Positions 33,101 through 44,111 of a stretch of 64,000 nt of DNA are shown here, piece by piece; the stretch's first letter is position 1; every line of letters starts with the position of its first letter. The position numbers were made by a program, and so were the translations under genes. Under the pieces are notes generated by a model. The model had not been told where the DNA came from, searched no databases, and saw nothing but the letters and a program-made list of their open reading frames with translations. The stretch is from Selaginella moellendorffii (lineage: Eukaryota; Streptophyta; Lycopodiopsida; Selaginellales; Selaginellaceae): positions 2,488,904 to 2,552,903 of the forward strand of contig NW_003314261.1 of the NCBI RefSeq assembly GCF_000143415.4, in the 5' to 3' direction.

Positions 33101-33520
33101 AGAGGTACAGATGTGAGAGGAATGGAGGAAATATAAGGAAGTATGAGACAAGGGGGAGAAGCCTCAAAGTCACACTTGGAATGAGTGCGCTGCAACCAAT
33201 CCATACCAAGAATGAAGTCAAAAGCTTGACTTGGCACCACCCGCAACGACTGCAACTCAAGCTCGAGATCGCCCACATGCACAACCAGGTCTGCCTCATC
33301 CCGTGCACATGCATGTGTACGGCCGTTGCCATAAAGAATGAAAATTGGTTCCACCGCACGACACAAGTGTAGATGACAACGTGTGGCAATAGGTCGAGCA
33401 ATAAAAGATAAACTCGAACCTGTATCAACCAACACTGAGAGAATAATATGAGACCTCTTGTTATAAAGATGAGCTTGAAAAGTAAACACTGGATGAACTG
33501 GTGCCGAGTGAACCCCTTGA
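30199..33520 (-). pseudogene. A1 protease-reverse transcriptase-RNase H-integrase, interrupted
   Basis: Protease has the active-site motif VDTGSS (about 33425). Reverse transcriptase has PFGLNNAPATFQ and the catalytic FIDDVL. RNase H begins FILCVDASDIGLGG. Integrase has the zinc-binding HH...CVWC and the DDE residues in FDLMGPFP, SDNGPAF and VERLVRTFKG. In-frame stops occur near 31160, 32075, 32385 and 32767. Each is one transition from the codon in copy A2. Confidence 0.88.
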
Positions 33521-33578
33521 TGATACTCCCGAAAGAAAGATGAAGGGGTCACTAACTTATTCACGCAAGGTCCTTCCA

Positions 33579-34511
33579 TTACCCGTGCGACTCCTCGTTT
33601 CCCGGATTCATCTCGGTGTCCAAACCTTCCACTGCAGCAGCACCAACGGGACATTGTTGATGCCAAGGTCTCCACCCAGGAAATGGAGGTCGCCAATCTA
33701 GAAAGCGCCGACAACGCCGATAAGTATGACCAACTTCATCACACGCCCAGCAACGAACATCACGGCCACGACCACGTCCTCGTCCTTGTCCTTGGACTCG
33801 AGTAGCAGCAGCATCAACCTCCATGGGAACAGGACCATCACTCATAGAAAGTGGAGTGGAAGGACGTGCAGCAAGAAGTGGAAGAGGCGACGTCTCACAA
33901 TGTTGTGCCAAGCGAAGAGCATCGTCAAGGGTGGCAGGAGCAAGTGCATGCATAAGGCCGACAAGATCTTGACGAAGTGCTGGCTACAACATTCCTAGCT
34001 TGATCCGCTCCGACATATTGGGCTCCGCACGAAGCAAAAGACTTCGGAAACGAATGCCAAATTGCATTACCGACTCAAATGACCCTTGGCGAAGACGATG
34101 CAATTGTTGGAAGGCATCGTCACAATCGTCGGCATGTCCGAAGGCGCGTTTGAAGACGTCCGGAAGATCACTCCAATCCTCACGAGTGGCCGCACTCAAT
34201 CCATTGTACCACTGCAATGCCGTCCCTTGGAGACACGTGGGAAACTCATGTAAACGTCAATCATCATCCCAAGAATGATATATGGCAATCACCGTGAAGT
34301 GATCGAACTAATGGTACACATCATCCCCGGGATTCCTACGAAAGAACTTTGGCCAAACGTGAGGATTGGCACCAAGAGCAGGAGGAGTTGGACCACGTGC
34401 CGTGAATGCCACCATCAATTGAGTTTGATTGTTCAATTGCAAGTGCATAGCATCAAGCAATTGGACCAACTGCTGCTCGAGAGTCAAAGGAGGAGATTGC
34501 TGATCTGCCAT
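33579..34511 (-). pseudogene. A1 gag (capsid and CCHC zinc knuckle), interrupted
   Basis: The frame opens with an ATG at 34511 and shows the gypsy gag core (FFRRNPGDDVYH, LQWYNGLSAATR, VMQFGIRFRSLL) and, further on, a CCHC knuckle C-x2-C-x4-H-x4-C (RCWACDEVGHTYRRC). It is broken at about 34257 (an Arg codon changed to stop) and by a TAG at about 33985. The TAG is shared with copy A2. Confidence 0.85.
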
Positions 34512-34564
34512 GGAGACGAATGAAAAAGAAAGAGCAAAAGAAGAGAAATGACAAAAAGCTAGAA

Positions 34565-34700
34565 GGAAATGGTAGATCTAGACAATGCAAAAAGCTAGAT
34601 CTAAACCAAAATCCTGAAAGGAAAGAACAAAAAGAAGGAAATGGAAAAAACTAGATCTAGACAATGCAAAAGCTAGATCTAAACCAAAATCCTAAATCCA
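34565..34700. repeat. Direct repeat in the A1 5' leader
   Basis: A segment containing TAGATCTAGACAATGCAAAA and then AGCTAGATCTAAACCAAAAT is present twice, about 90 bp apart, between the LTR and gag. The same repeat is seen in the leader of copy A2 (41859-41965). It may be part of the packaging or leader structure of this family. Confidence 0.75.
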
Positions 34701-34744
34701 AGCACTTTTCAGGGACAATCAAAGGTGCCCCTCACCTCCACCAA

Positions 34745-34919
34745 TGTGAGTGCTTGGAATATGGAAAGGGAATACAGAAATGTGCATATCAATTAACCCA
34801 AAAACCCTAGTTTATATACAGGAGTGAGTGGTCTAGATTGAAACTAATCCGACGGCTACCAAAATCCCACTACGCTAATATTAGTATACAGCATCGTAGT
34901 TGTACACTTGGCCCTCACA
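34745..34919 (-). repeat. A1 5' LTR
   Basis: This is the 175-bp partner of the LTR at 29908-30082, next to the gag leader. Confidence 0.92.
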
Positions 34920-34989
34920 AAACGAATTAAAATAAAAACAAAACAAATTAAAACACATCATGATTACTTTGAGCAGTGTTTTAAGGTTC

Positions 34990-35163
34990 TGTGAGTGAAT
35001 GGAATATGGAAAAGGAATATAGAAATGTGCATCTCAATTAGCCCAAAAACCCTAGCTTATATACAGGAGCAAGTGGTCCGGATTGAAACCAATCCGACGG
35101 CTACCAAAATCCACTACACTAATATTAGTATACGGCATCGTAGCCGTACACTTGGCCCTCACA
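34990..35163 (-). repeat. A2 3' LTR
   Basis: 174 bp, the same family as the A1 LTRs, with TGTGAGTG and CCCTCACA ends. It differs from the A2 5' LTR pieces at about four positions by eye. Confidence 0.9.
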
Positions 35164-35195
35164 TCATCCCCTCCTCTCGGAATAATGGAAGGCAG

Positions 35196-37817
35196 TCAGG
35201 GTTCTCTTGTAGATGGGCCGGGATCTAGTGGAACGTCAGGAGGAGGCATCGGGGGATCTGTAGACGGTATTAACTGCTCCTGATCCCTTTGTATGAAGCG
35301 TTTTAACCGCTGCACATGCACAATCTCCGGAGGATCGGCCTGCTGAACGTCATGCCGAACCTCATAAACTTGTGGTCCAACTTGCCGCAAGACCCGATAC
35401 GGTCCTTTCCACTGCGCAAGGAGCCCCTTAGATAAACCACATACCGTAAGATGGGGAAAACGGACTAACACCAAATCATCCACTTTGTACTCCGCAGGTG
35501 GACGATGATGGGAATTGTAGCGCCGTTGTTGTCCCACTTGTACACGGCCTAAGTGTTCAGCAGACTCTACTCGGACAAGTGGAAGAATGCTTGTCAAATA
35601 TTGATCCCATGACCTAGCATCAGGAGCTCGTGGCAATCGCGAAGGTAAACCCAGCTCTGTTGGTAATATTGGATCATGACCATATAGAAGTTTATATGGT
35701 GAAGCACCAACAGAACTCTGCACCTCTGTGATATAGGCATACCGAAGAGACGGCAAATAACCATCCCAATCTGAATGTTGAAAGTTCACATACTTCGCAA
35801 TCATCCCTTTGAATGTCCGAACGAGCCGTTCCACCAGATCGTCTGATTGTGGATGATAAGCACTCGTAAAAGTGTGGCGTATCCCCAACCGAGATGTCAA
35901 AACATGAAATACCTCAGCCATAAATGCAGGACCATTATCTGAAAGAATCCGCTCTGGACAAGAATGCTGGAACACCACTCGATTGAGGAGGAAGTATCCA
36001 ACAGCAGTGGCAGAGGCACTAGCAAGAGCACCAACTTCCACCCAACGAGTCAAGTAGTCAGAAGCAATAATAACATATTCATTGCCAGCAGTCGATCGTG
36101 GAAAAGGTCCCATAAGATCAAACGCCACCAACTCAAACGGACGAGAAACTGCAATTGACTCCAACCGTCCTTCTGCAGCACAAGGGGGAGTATTACGAGC
36201 TTGGCACCAAACGCAACTACGCACATACCAGATAATATCACGTCGCATCTCTGGCCAATAGAAAGATCTGCGCAGCTTCTTGGTGACACGACGGTGCCCC
36301 ATATGCCCACCTAGAATAGGAGAATCATGGTAGGCATGGAGAAACCGCGGAATAAACACCGAAGGTACCACCAGCCGTAAATGATCAGCAGGATCCGTCC
36401 CCACAAAATAAAGAAGGCCATCTTCAAGGCGATATTGAGAATGTAAATGCCGAAAAGGCAAGTCATCAGCAAGTGATGCAGGATTCTCAAACCCATCTCG
36501 AAGCCTTCGAATCCACGGCTCAATCTTTTGAGCCTTGCGAACCTCATCAAGTGAAGGTAGATCTTGCTCTACGCCCTGTGGACACTAAACGTCAAGGATA
36601 GCAACCGCCGACGGCACAGCATCCTCATCTAGAAAATCCACAGATGCTGGAACAACAGGTTCGTCAGAAACATGAGAAGTGAGTGGAGAAGGAAGAGGAG
36701 CTCGAGAAAGGGCATCAGCATCAGCCATAGAACTCCCTGGGCGATGAACAACATCGAAATCATATATCTGAAGCTTCAAAGCCCATCGAGTCATACGACC
36801 AACCAGGTTCTTCCGCTTCAATAATAAAGTAACAGCAACATGGTCACCTTCAAGTAACGTCCGAGAACCATGTAGATATGCATGAAGTTTCTCGAAACCC
36901 CAGACTGCTGCTAAACACTCCTTCTCCGTCGTGGAGTAGTTCATCTCCACTGGTTGCAATGTACGGCTTATGTATGCAATGGGATGGCGCTGACCAGGCA
37001 CACTCGAGCTCTCTTGCATCAACACACCTCCAAGACCAATGTCAGAAGCATCCACGCACAAAATAAAAGGTCGAGTGTAGTCAGGATATGCCAAAACCGG
37101 AGGAGTCGTCAATAGCTCTTTGAGATTCACGAACGCTTGCTCACAATCCGGAGACCAGATGAAAGATGACGTGGATGGCTTCAGCAACGCTCGCAATGGT
37201 GTAGTGCGATCGGAAAGATGATCCACAAAACGACCAAGATACTACACCTTACCCAAAAAACGCTGCACATCATTCACACACTTCGGAGTAGGGAACTTTA
37301 GAACAGCCACAAGTTTGTCAGGATCAACTTGCAAACCCTCACGAGAAATACGGTACCCAAGATAAGTTGTGTCCTTGGACCCAAACACGCACTTCAATCG
37401 CTTCAGCTTTAAACCAACGTCGCGTAGCCGATCCAACACTTTACAAACATCACGAACATGCTCCTCCCATGTCCCCTCCGAGTGGATCAAGACATCATCA
37501 ATGAAGTCAGCCGTCACCTCCGGCATATCGCAAAGAACCTCGTCCATCATCCGCTGAAAAGTTGCTGGAGCACTGTTCAAACCAAACGGTATCACCAAAA
37601 ACTCGTACAAACCAAATGGTGTACGAAAAGCAGTATTAGGAATATCTTCTTCGGCCATCAGTACTTGCCAATACCCAGAAGCAAGATCTAGCTTGGTGAA
37701 CCAACGACTTCGCCCCAGACGATCCAAGAGATCAGCAGTGTGAGGAAGCGGGTACACGTCCGGGATCGTCACTTCATTTAACGGACGATAGTCAATGCAG
37801 AAACGAATACTCCCATC
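35196..37817 (-). pseudogene. A2 reverse transcriptase, RNase H and integrase (C-terminal part of pol)
   Basis: The frame reads from the start of reverse transcriptase ([15 protein letters not shown]) through FIDDVL, RNase H, the integrase zinc finger (CVWCQARN) and the DDE core (FDLMGPFP, SDNGPAF) to the C-terminal tail. The 421-codon integrase segment (36461-35196) is uninterrupted. Stops are seen near 36587 and 37242. The part is cut from its gag-protease half by the B insertion at 37818-37822. Confidence 0.88.
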
Positions 37818-37822
37818 AGGCT

Positions 37823-38116
37823 TGTCTCAACCAAAAACAAGGTTCAGGGGACTCCGACTTTGAACCCAAGGCTGCATCGGAGCCATAGATTAAATCATGC
37901 ACAGCATATGGTATATGCTAGCAATTAGAACCGCTAGCATTTCAAAAGGGGGAATCCAAATTGTGGATCCCTATCTCCATTCCATTGTTTCTCTTATCAA
38001 TACACAGCATTCTTTTACTCGTGCTTCTTCTCTGCCCTTGGAGATCGGGCCCTTTTCTCTTTTGTTTTCTTACTAACAATAGATTTCCAGTGAAGAGGAG
38101 TTTTCTCACCTCTTCA
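37823..38116 (+). repeat. B 5' LTR
   Basis: 294 bp. A possible primer-binding site follows directly (38117, TTTGGCGACCACGGC). Confidence 0.9.
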
Positions 38117-38425
38117 TTTGGCGACCACGGCTTCTGAATTCCCCTTCAGGTTCACAAATTCTTCCATTTTTTCTCCATTCTCTGTGCGCAGATAGCAAGA
38201 ACGATCCAGAAATCTACCCATCTCGCCCAAATTCGCCCAAATTACGCCCTAATTCGTACATTCGCCCAAATTCAACACGCAAATGCCACTGCCACCATGG
38301 ATCAACGGCGTCCAAGCGGTTGCTGCCCAATGCAGTAAAGACAGAAACTTTCCAGAGGAGATCTTTGAAGAATCTGCAAGCTCTCTCTCGAGATCTGCAA
38401 GTCCAATCACCGACGGAGAACACCA

Positions 38426-39970
38426 ATGACTCTCTTTGACAAGAAACTCCAATCTACCAGCACCTTCATCAGCAAACGCCCTCAGCAGCTTCATTGGCAA
38501 ACTCCATCTCCGAGCACAAGACCACCCACTCCAAGTTCGAGACATCAACCAGCGCCCTCGACACAAACCGACACCACTACCGAAACGAACCCATCTTCTG
38601 TGCAGTCGTCGACCCAGCAATCCTAGCGTTCCGACACAAGTCCAATTCCTGCGCCCACTCCAAATACCAAAGCACATCCTCAAAACCTACACCAACGACG
38701 AACCCATCACTTTGTTACCCGGTATCGGACAACTTGTCGAGGGACAACTTCACAACGCACCGTTCTCGGAGAGAGCACCAAGTCAAAACTTCGGAAACTC
38801 AGGAAAACAATCGACAAGCTCAAGGGAAAAGCCAAGACCGACATCAAAGAATTTCGATCTGGAATTTGGTGTACTAAGTGCAAGAACGAAGGACATCCGG
38901 CAAGTGACTGCAAGCTCCAAATCTCCAAATGCCAGATCTGTACCAAAGAAGGTCATGACGCCAAGACTTGCAGATTTCAAAATTCTCCAGAAGTTCGACA
39001 AGTCTCGAACTATCCCCGACAGCAGTTTCGACAACCATATCCAAATCAATACTTGGACAATTACCAGCCACCACCTCTGACAAACTGGAGACCACCGAGA
39101 AACAACTTCCAACACCAGAGTCGACAATGGAATGATCAACCTCACTACAACAACTACAACAATTACAACAACGACTACAACAACAACTACAACGATCGAC
39201 AATACCTGCCGAACTGGAACTACCCGGCAAACTGAGACAACTACAACCAAGGATACCAACAATACCCAAGATACCAAAACCGAAGATACCAAGGCCAAGG
39301 TTATCAAGACCAGGCCTACCAAGGCAACTACAACAACCGACTATGGCAACCTCAACTTCAAAACCAAGGCGGTCTGCCGAGACTTGGTCCACCGCCTCCT
39401 CGACAACAAGATCAGAACCAGCAGCAACCACCAACAACAAGGATGGTCGAGACCGACGAAATACCTTATGCCGACAATGACGACTCAGATCCTCAAGTCA
39501 TGGCAGTACAAACCCGAGCACAAATTCGAGCAAAAAAACAACAACAACCGGACAGAGATTTCGGAGATAGTGAAGAGAAAGGCCCTGAGAGCCCGACAAA
39601 ACTCCGGGAATGGAAAAAGAAGCAGAAGTTAGCTGCCAAGATACAGCAGCAACTCGCTCTACAACCACCCGAATTAGTGATTTTAGACTCCGACAATGAA
39701 GCTCAACCATCACCAGCTCGACAACAATGCCAAGACTCAATACCAGAAAACAGACAGACACATCGTCCAACATCGACACCGACACCAGAACACAATTCGG
39801 CAAATTTCGACAAAATCCAAGCAGTCGCAGAGACTATCCTCAACCAAAATATTCAGATCACCATCGGCCAACTGCTGAAGATTGCACCCTACCTCACCAA
39901 ACAGCTCACCGATCTGACATCTGCACCGACCAACACTTTGATAGACTCGCCCACACTCAACTCGACATAG
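38426..39970 (+). pseudogene. B gag region with two zinc knuckles and an Asn/Tyr/Gln-rich tail
   Basis: Two CCHC knuckles lie at about 38866-38970 (CTKCKNEGHPASDC and CQICTKEGHDAKTC). They are followed by an Asn/Tyr-rich stretch encoded by AACTACAAC-type repeats (39140-39220) and a Gln/Glu-rich segment. The frame shifts several times. I cannot identify a capsid core upstream of the knuckles, so gag is either degraded or unusually short. Confidence 0.65.
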
Positions 39971-40014
39971 ACAGCTGTTGACACATTTCGAACCGAGATT
40001 CAACCAGGTGATTG

Positions 40015-41664
40015 TGACAATGATGTTCTGACAATCGACCTACAACTCGACAAACATCTTGTTCGAGGAGCCATAATTGACGGCGGCTCCAGCGTTAATA
40101 TTATTGAAGAAAGTCTTGTTCAACAACTCAACATCGGCCCAGTTCACCCAGCACCTTTCAATGTCCGAATGGCCGACCACCGATCTGTTCAACCCAAAGG
40201 CATCATCCAAAAAGTCAACACCACCATTCAAGGCGTCGAAATACCAGTCAACTATGTCGTCCTCAAACTACCGGAGCAGACCGACGGATACTCAATTCTC
40301 CTCGGTCGACCTTGGCTCCGAACTGCCCAAGTTTATCAAGATTGGCCCAATGACAATCTTATCCTTCACGGACCAGACGGACCAACAACTGTGTCGACAA
40401 AAGCGACTAAATTGCTGTCCAGCCACAACCGACCTATTGACTTGGAAGAATATAATCTCGAAGATGGCCTCGACGACTATCAAGAACAACAAATTCTCAC
40501 AGCCTACCCCGATCTCGAACCTTTGGCCGAGATCGACCTCTTCCGAATTGTCGCCGACTTCCAACGAGAACGACCCCCAATTACATCAGCACTGAAAAAT
40601 CCAGTCACTTGAGATAAAAACTCGAAGCACCACCAGCATTCACAGTCGACAACCACAACAAAGTTGCCTACATTCCGTCAATTCCAGCAGACCAAAAACT
40701 CGAAAAAGTCAGCCTTGCCGACGATGGCAACAAACACTACATTGTACTCGCCACTGACATCTCGGCAAGTTTTCGAGACAAAGGCATCAATCTTCTCCGA
40801 AAGAAGAAACACTTGTTCGCTTGGAGTTATCGAGACCTTAAGGGAGTTTCGCCAAAACTTAGCCTTCACACCATCACCCTTCTTCCAGACTCAAAACCAA
40901 GAAGACAAGCAGCCTACCGAATGAATCCGAATCTGATGGAACAAGTAAAGAAAGAACTCGACAAGCTTCTCCAAGTCGAGTACATCTACCCAATTCAGAA
41001 TCCGATATGGCTTTCACCACTGGTGGTTGTACTGAAGAAAAATGGCAAACTTCGAATCTACGTCAACTATAAACAGCTCAACGACGCCACCGAAAAAGAT
41101 GTCTTCCCGATACCATTTACCGACGAAGTTCTTGACGCAGTCGCCGGACACGAGATGTATTCCTTCCTCGATGGTTTCTCCGGCTACAACCAAATTCACA
41201 TCGCCGAAGAAGATCAGCACAAGACAGCATTCATTAGTCCATGGGGAGCCTATGCTTATCGACGAATGCCTTTTGGACTCTGCAACGCCCCATTTACCTT
41301 CCAAAGGCTTGTTACCAACACTTTCCGAGACTACCTCACTGACTTCATGAGAGTCTTCATGGACGACTTCAGCGTTTTCAGCTCGGAAGATCAACATCTT
41401 GAATGCCTGGAGAAATGCCTCAACAAGTGTGAGGAGAACAACATAGCACTCAACCCCGACAAATGCGCTTTCTTCGTCAAATCTGGAGTACTCCTCGGCC
41501 ACGTTGTCTGCAAAGATGGCATTCTCATCGACAAGGACAAAGTTGACGTCATCTCAAAACTTGAACCGCCGAAGAACCAGAAAGAACTTCGGCGCTTCCT
41601 CGGCAAAGTCAGATATCACTGACGATTCATCCACAAGTACGCTCACATTGCCAAACCACTCACC
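40015..41664 (+). pseudogene. B protease and reverse transcriptase (5' part of pol)
   Basis: The protease-like fold has IIDGGSSVNIIEE in place of the usual DTG/DSG motif. The reverse transcriptase from about 40917 has LVVVLKKNGKLRIYVNYKQL, RMPFGLCNAP and the catalytic FMDDFSVF. It stops at 41620 (a TGA where Arg is expected) and the recognisable coding ends with HIAKPLT at the inversion breakpoint. Confidence 0.85.
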
Positions 41665-41667
41665 TAG

Positions 41668-41791
41668 TGGATTTTGGTAGCCGTCGGATTGGTTTCAATC
41701 CGGACCACTCGCTCCTGTATATAAGCTAGGGTTTTTGGGCTAATTGAGATGCACATTTCTGTATTCCTTTTCCATATTCCATGCACTCACA
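41668..41791 (+). repeat. Inner part of A2 5' LTR (inverted)
   Basis: This 124-bp piece is the reverse complement of the A-family LTR. It lacks the last 50 bp or so, which are found at 48336-48382. Its outer edge is the left inversion breakpoint. Confidence 0.88.
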
Positions 41792-42024
41792 TTGGTGGAG
41801 ATGAGGGGCACCTTTGATTGTCCCTGGGGAGTGCTTGGATTTGGGATTTCGATTTAGATCTAGCTTTTGCATTGTCTAGATCTAGCTTTTTCCATTTCCT
41901 TTCTTTTGTTCTTTCCTTTTAGGATTTTGGTTTAGATCTAGCTTTTTGCATTGTCTAGATTTACCATTTCTTTCCAGCTTTTTGTCATTTCTCTTCTTTT
42001 GCTCTTTCTTTTTCATTCATCTTC

Positions 42025-43798
42025 ATGGCCGATCCGCAATCTCCTCCTTTGACTCTAGAGTAGCAATTGGTTCAATTGCTTGATGCTATGCGCTTGCAAT
42101 TGAATAATCAAACTCAGTTGATGGCGGCATTCACGGCACATGGTACAACTCCTCCTGCTTTTGGTGCCAATCCTCGCGTTCGGCCGGAGTTCTTTCGTGG
42201 GAATCCTGGGGATGATGTGTACCATTGGTTCGATCACTTCACGGTGATTGCCACATATCATTCTTGGGATGATGCTCGCCGTTTGCGCGAGTTCCCCACA
42301 TGTCTCCAAGGGACGGCATTGCAGTGGTACAATGGATTGAGCGCAGCTACTCGTGGCGATTGGATTGTTCTTCCGGACGTCTTCAAACGCGCTTTTGGAC
42401 ACGCCGACGATTGTGATGATGCCTTCCAACAATTGCATCGTCTTCGCCAAGGGCCATCTGAGTCAGTGATGCAATTTGGCATTCGTTTCCGAAGTCTTTT
42501 GCTTCGTGCGGAGCCCAATATGTCGGAGCGGATCAAGCTAGGAATGTTGTAGCCAGCACTTCGTCAAGATCTTGTCGGCCTTATGCATGCACTTGCTCCT
42601 GCCACCCTTGACGATGCTCTTCGCTTGGCACAATGTTATGAGATGTCGCCTCTTCCACTTCTTGCTACACGTCCTTCAGCTCTACTTCCTATGAGTGATG
42701 CTCCTGTTCCCATGGAGGTTGATGCTGCTGCTACTCGAGTCCAAGGACAAGGGCGAGGACGTGGTCGTGGCCGTGACGTCCGTTGCTGGGCGTGTGATGA
42801 AGTTGGTCATACTTATCGGCGTTGTCGGCGCTTTCCGGATTAGCGACCTCCATTTCCTGGGTGGAGACCTTGGCGTCAGCAACGTCCCATTGGTGCTGCT
42901 GCGGTGGAAGGTTTGGATCCCGAGGTGCATTCGGGAAACGAGGAGTCGCGCGAGTAATGGAGGGACCTTGCACGAATAAGTTAGTGACCCCTCCATCTTT
43001 CTTTCGGGAGTATCATCAAGGGGTTCACTCGGCACCGGTTCATCCAGTGTTTACTTTCCAAGCTCGTTTTTATAACAAAAGGTCTCCTATTCTTCTCTCC
43101 GTGTTGGTTGATACAGGTTCGAGTTTATCTTCTATTGCTCGACCTGTTGCCACACGTTGTCGTCTACACTTACGTCGTGCGGCAGATCCAGTTTTCATTC
43201 TTTACGGCAACGGCCGTACACATGCATGTGCACGAGATGAGGCAGACCTGGTTGTGCATGTGGGCGATCTCGACTTGAGTTGCAGTCGTTGCGGGTGGTG
43301 CCGAGTCAAGCTTTTGACCTCATTCTTGGTATGGATTGGTTGCAGCACAATCATGCCAAGTGTGACTTTGAGGCTTCTCCCCCTTGTCTCATACTTCCTT
43401 ATGTTTCATCCATTCCTCTCACTTCTGTACCTCTTCGTCCCTCTACTTTTACCTCTGCTTCCATTACTTTTGTTCCCCCACTATTTCCTCTTGTGTTTCC
43501 ATCTTGTTTTGCTCTTCCCTTTTCCGATCCCTCCGATGATCTTTGTGTTGCAGCTGTTGACCAGCTCATAAAGGAGTATTCTGATCTCTTTGAATTTGAC
43601 CTATCATCTGGGGCCAAGATTGCCACATGTCATCCCATTCCAACCGGGGATGCTCGTCCAATCAAGGTTCCTGTTCGTCGTCGGTCACCCAAGGAGATCA
43701 AGATTTTACGTGCAAACGTCAAGGAGATGTTGGAGAAGGGTGTTATTCGGAAGTCGCGGAGTCCTTGGGCATGTGAACCTCATCTTGTGACGAAGCCT
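42025..43798 (+). pseudogene. A2 gag and protease (inverted segment)
   Basis: It starts MADPQSPPLTLE and then has a TAG. Capsid, CCHC knuckle (CWACDEVGHTYRRC) and protease (LVDTGSS at about 43109) follow. A second TAG at about 42550 is identical in A1. The frame ends in LVTKP at 43798 where element B's target duplication begins. The next codons of this reverse transcriptase are at 37817 on the other strand. Confidence 0.87.
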
Positions 43799-44092
43799 TG
43801 AAGAGGTGAGAAAACTCCTCTTCACTGGAAATCTATTGTTAGTAAGAAAACAAAAGAGAAAAGGGCCCGATCTCCAAGGGCAGAGAAGAAGCACGAGTAA
43901 AAGAATGTTGTGTATTAATAAGAGAAACAATGGAATGGAGATAGGGATCCACAATTTGGATTCCCCCTTTTGAAATGCTAGCGGTTCTAACTGCTAGCAT
44001 ATACCATATGTTGTGCATGATTTAATCTATGGCTCTGATGCAGCCCTGGGTTCAAAGTCGGAGTCCCCTGAACCTTGTTTTTGGTTGAGACA
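43799..44092 (-). repeat. B 3' LTR (now inverted relative to the 5' LTR)
   Basis: 294 bp, about 98% identical to 37823-38116 in the opposite orientation. LTRs of one insertion are direct repeats, so this orientation is the direct sign of an inversion. Confidence 0.9.
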
Positions 44093-44111
44093 CTCTGCTC
44101 CCCTGACAGAA

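Larger units (their letters stand above)
29904..34923 (-). mobile_element. LTR retrotransposon A1 (Ty3/gypsy), decayed
   Basis: The element has LTRs of 175 bp starting TGTGAGTG and ending CCCTCACA, and a flanking 4-bp target duplication AAAC (29904-29907 and 34920-34923). Gag, protease, reverse transcriptase, RNase H and integrase lie in this order on the minus strand. A purine tract (CCCCCCTCTC on the plus strand, 30089 area) adjoins the 3' LTR. Coding frames contain several stops, so the copy cannot make its own proteins. The two LTRs differ at about 13 of 175 positions by my hand alignment, all transitions. Confidence 0.93.

Noticed and set aside
39140-39220. AACTACAAC repeats considered as a separate satellite
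   Set aside because: They encode the Asn/Tyr-rich part of element B gag and lie in frame with its zinc knuckles.
37823-44092. Inverted B LTRs first read as terminal inverted repeats of a DNA transposon
   Set aside because: Each copy has TG...CA ends and LTR-like size, the adjoining coding is gypsy pol, and target duplications fit only an LTR element that was later inverted.
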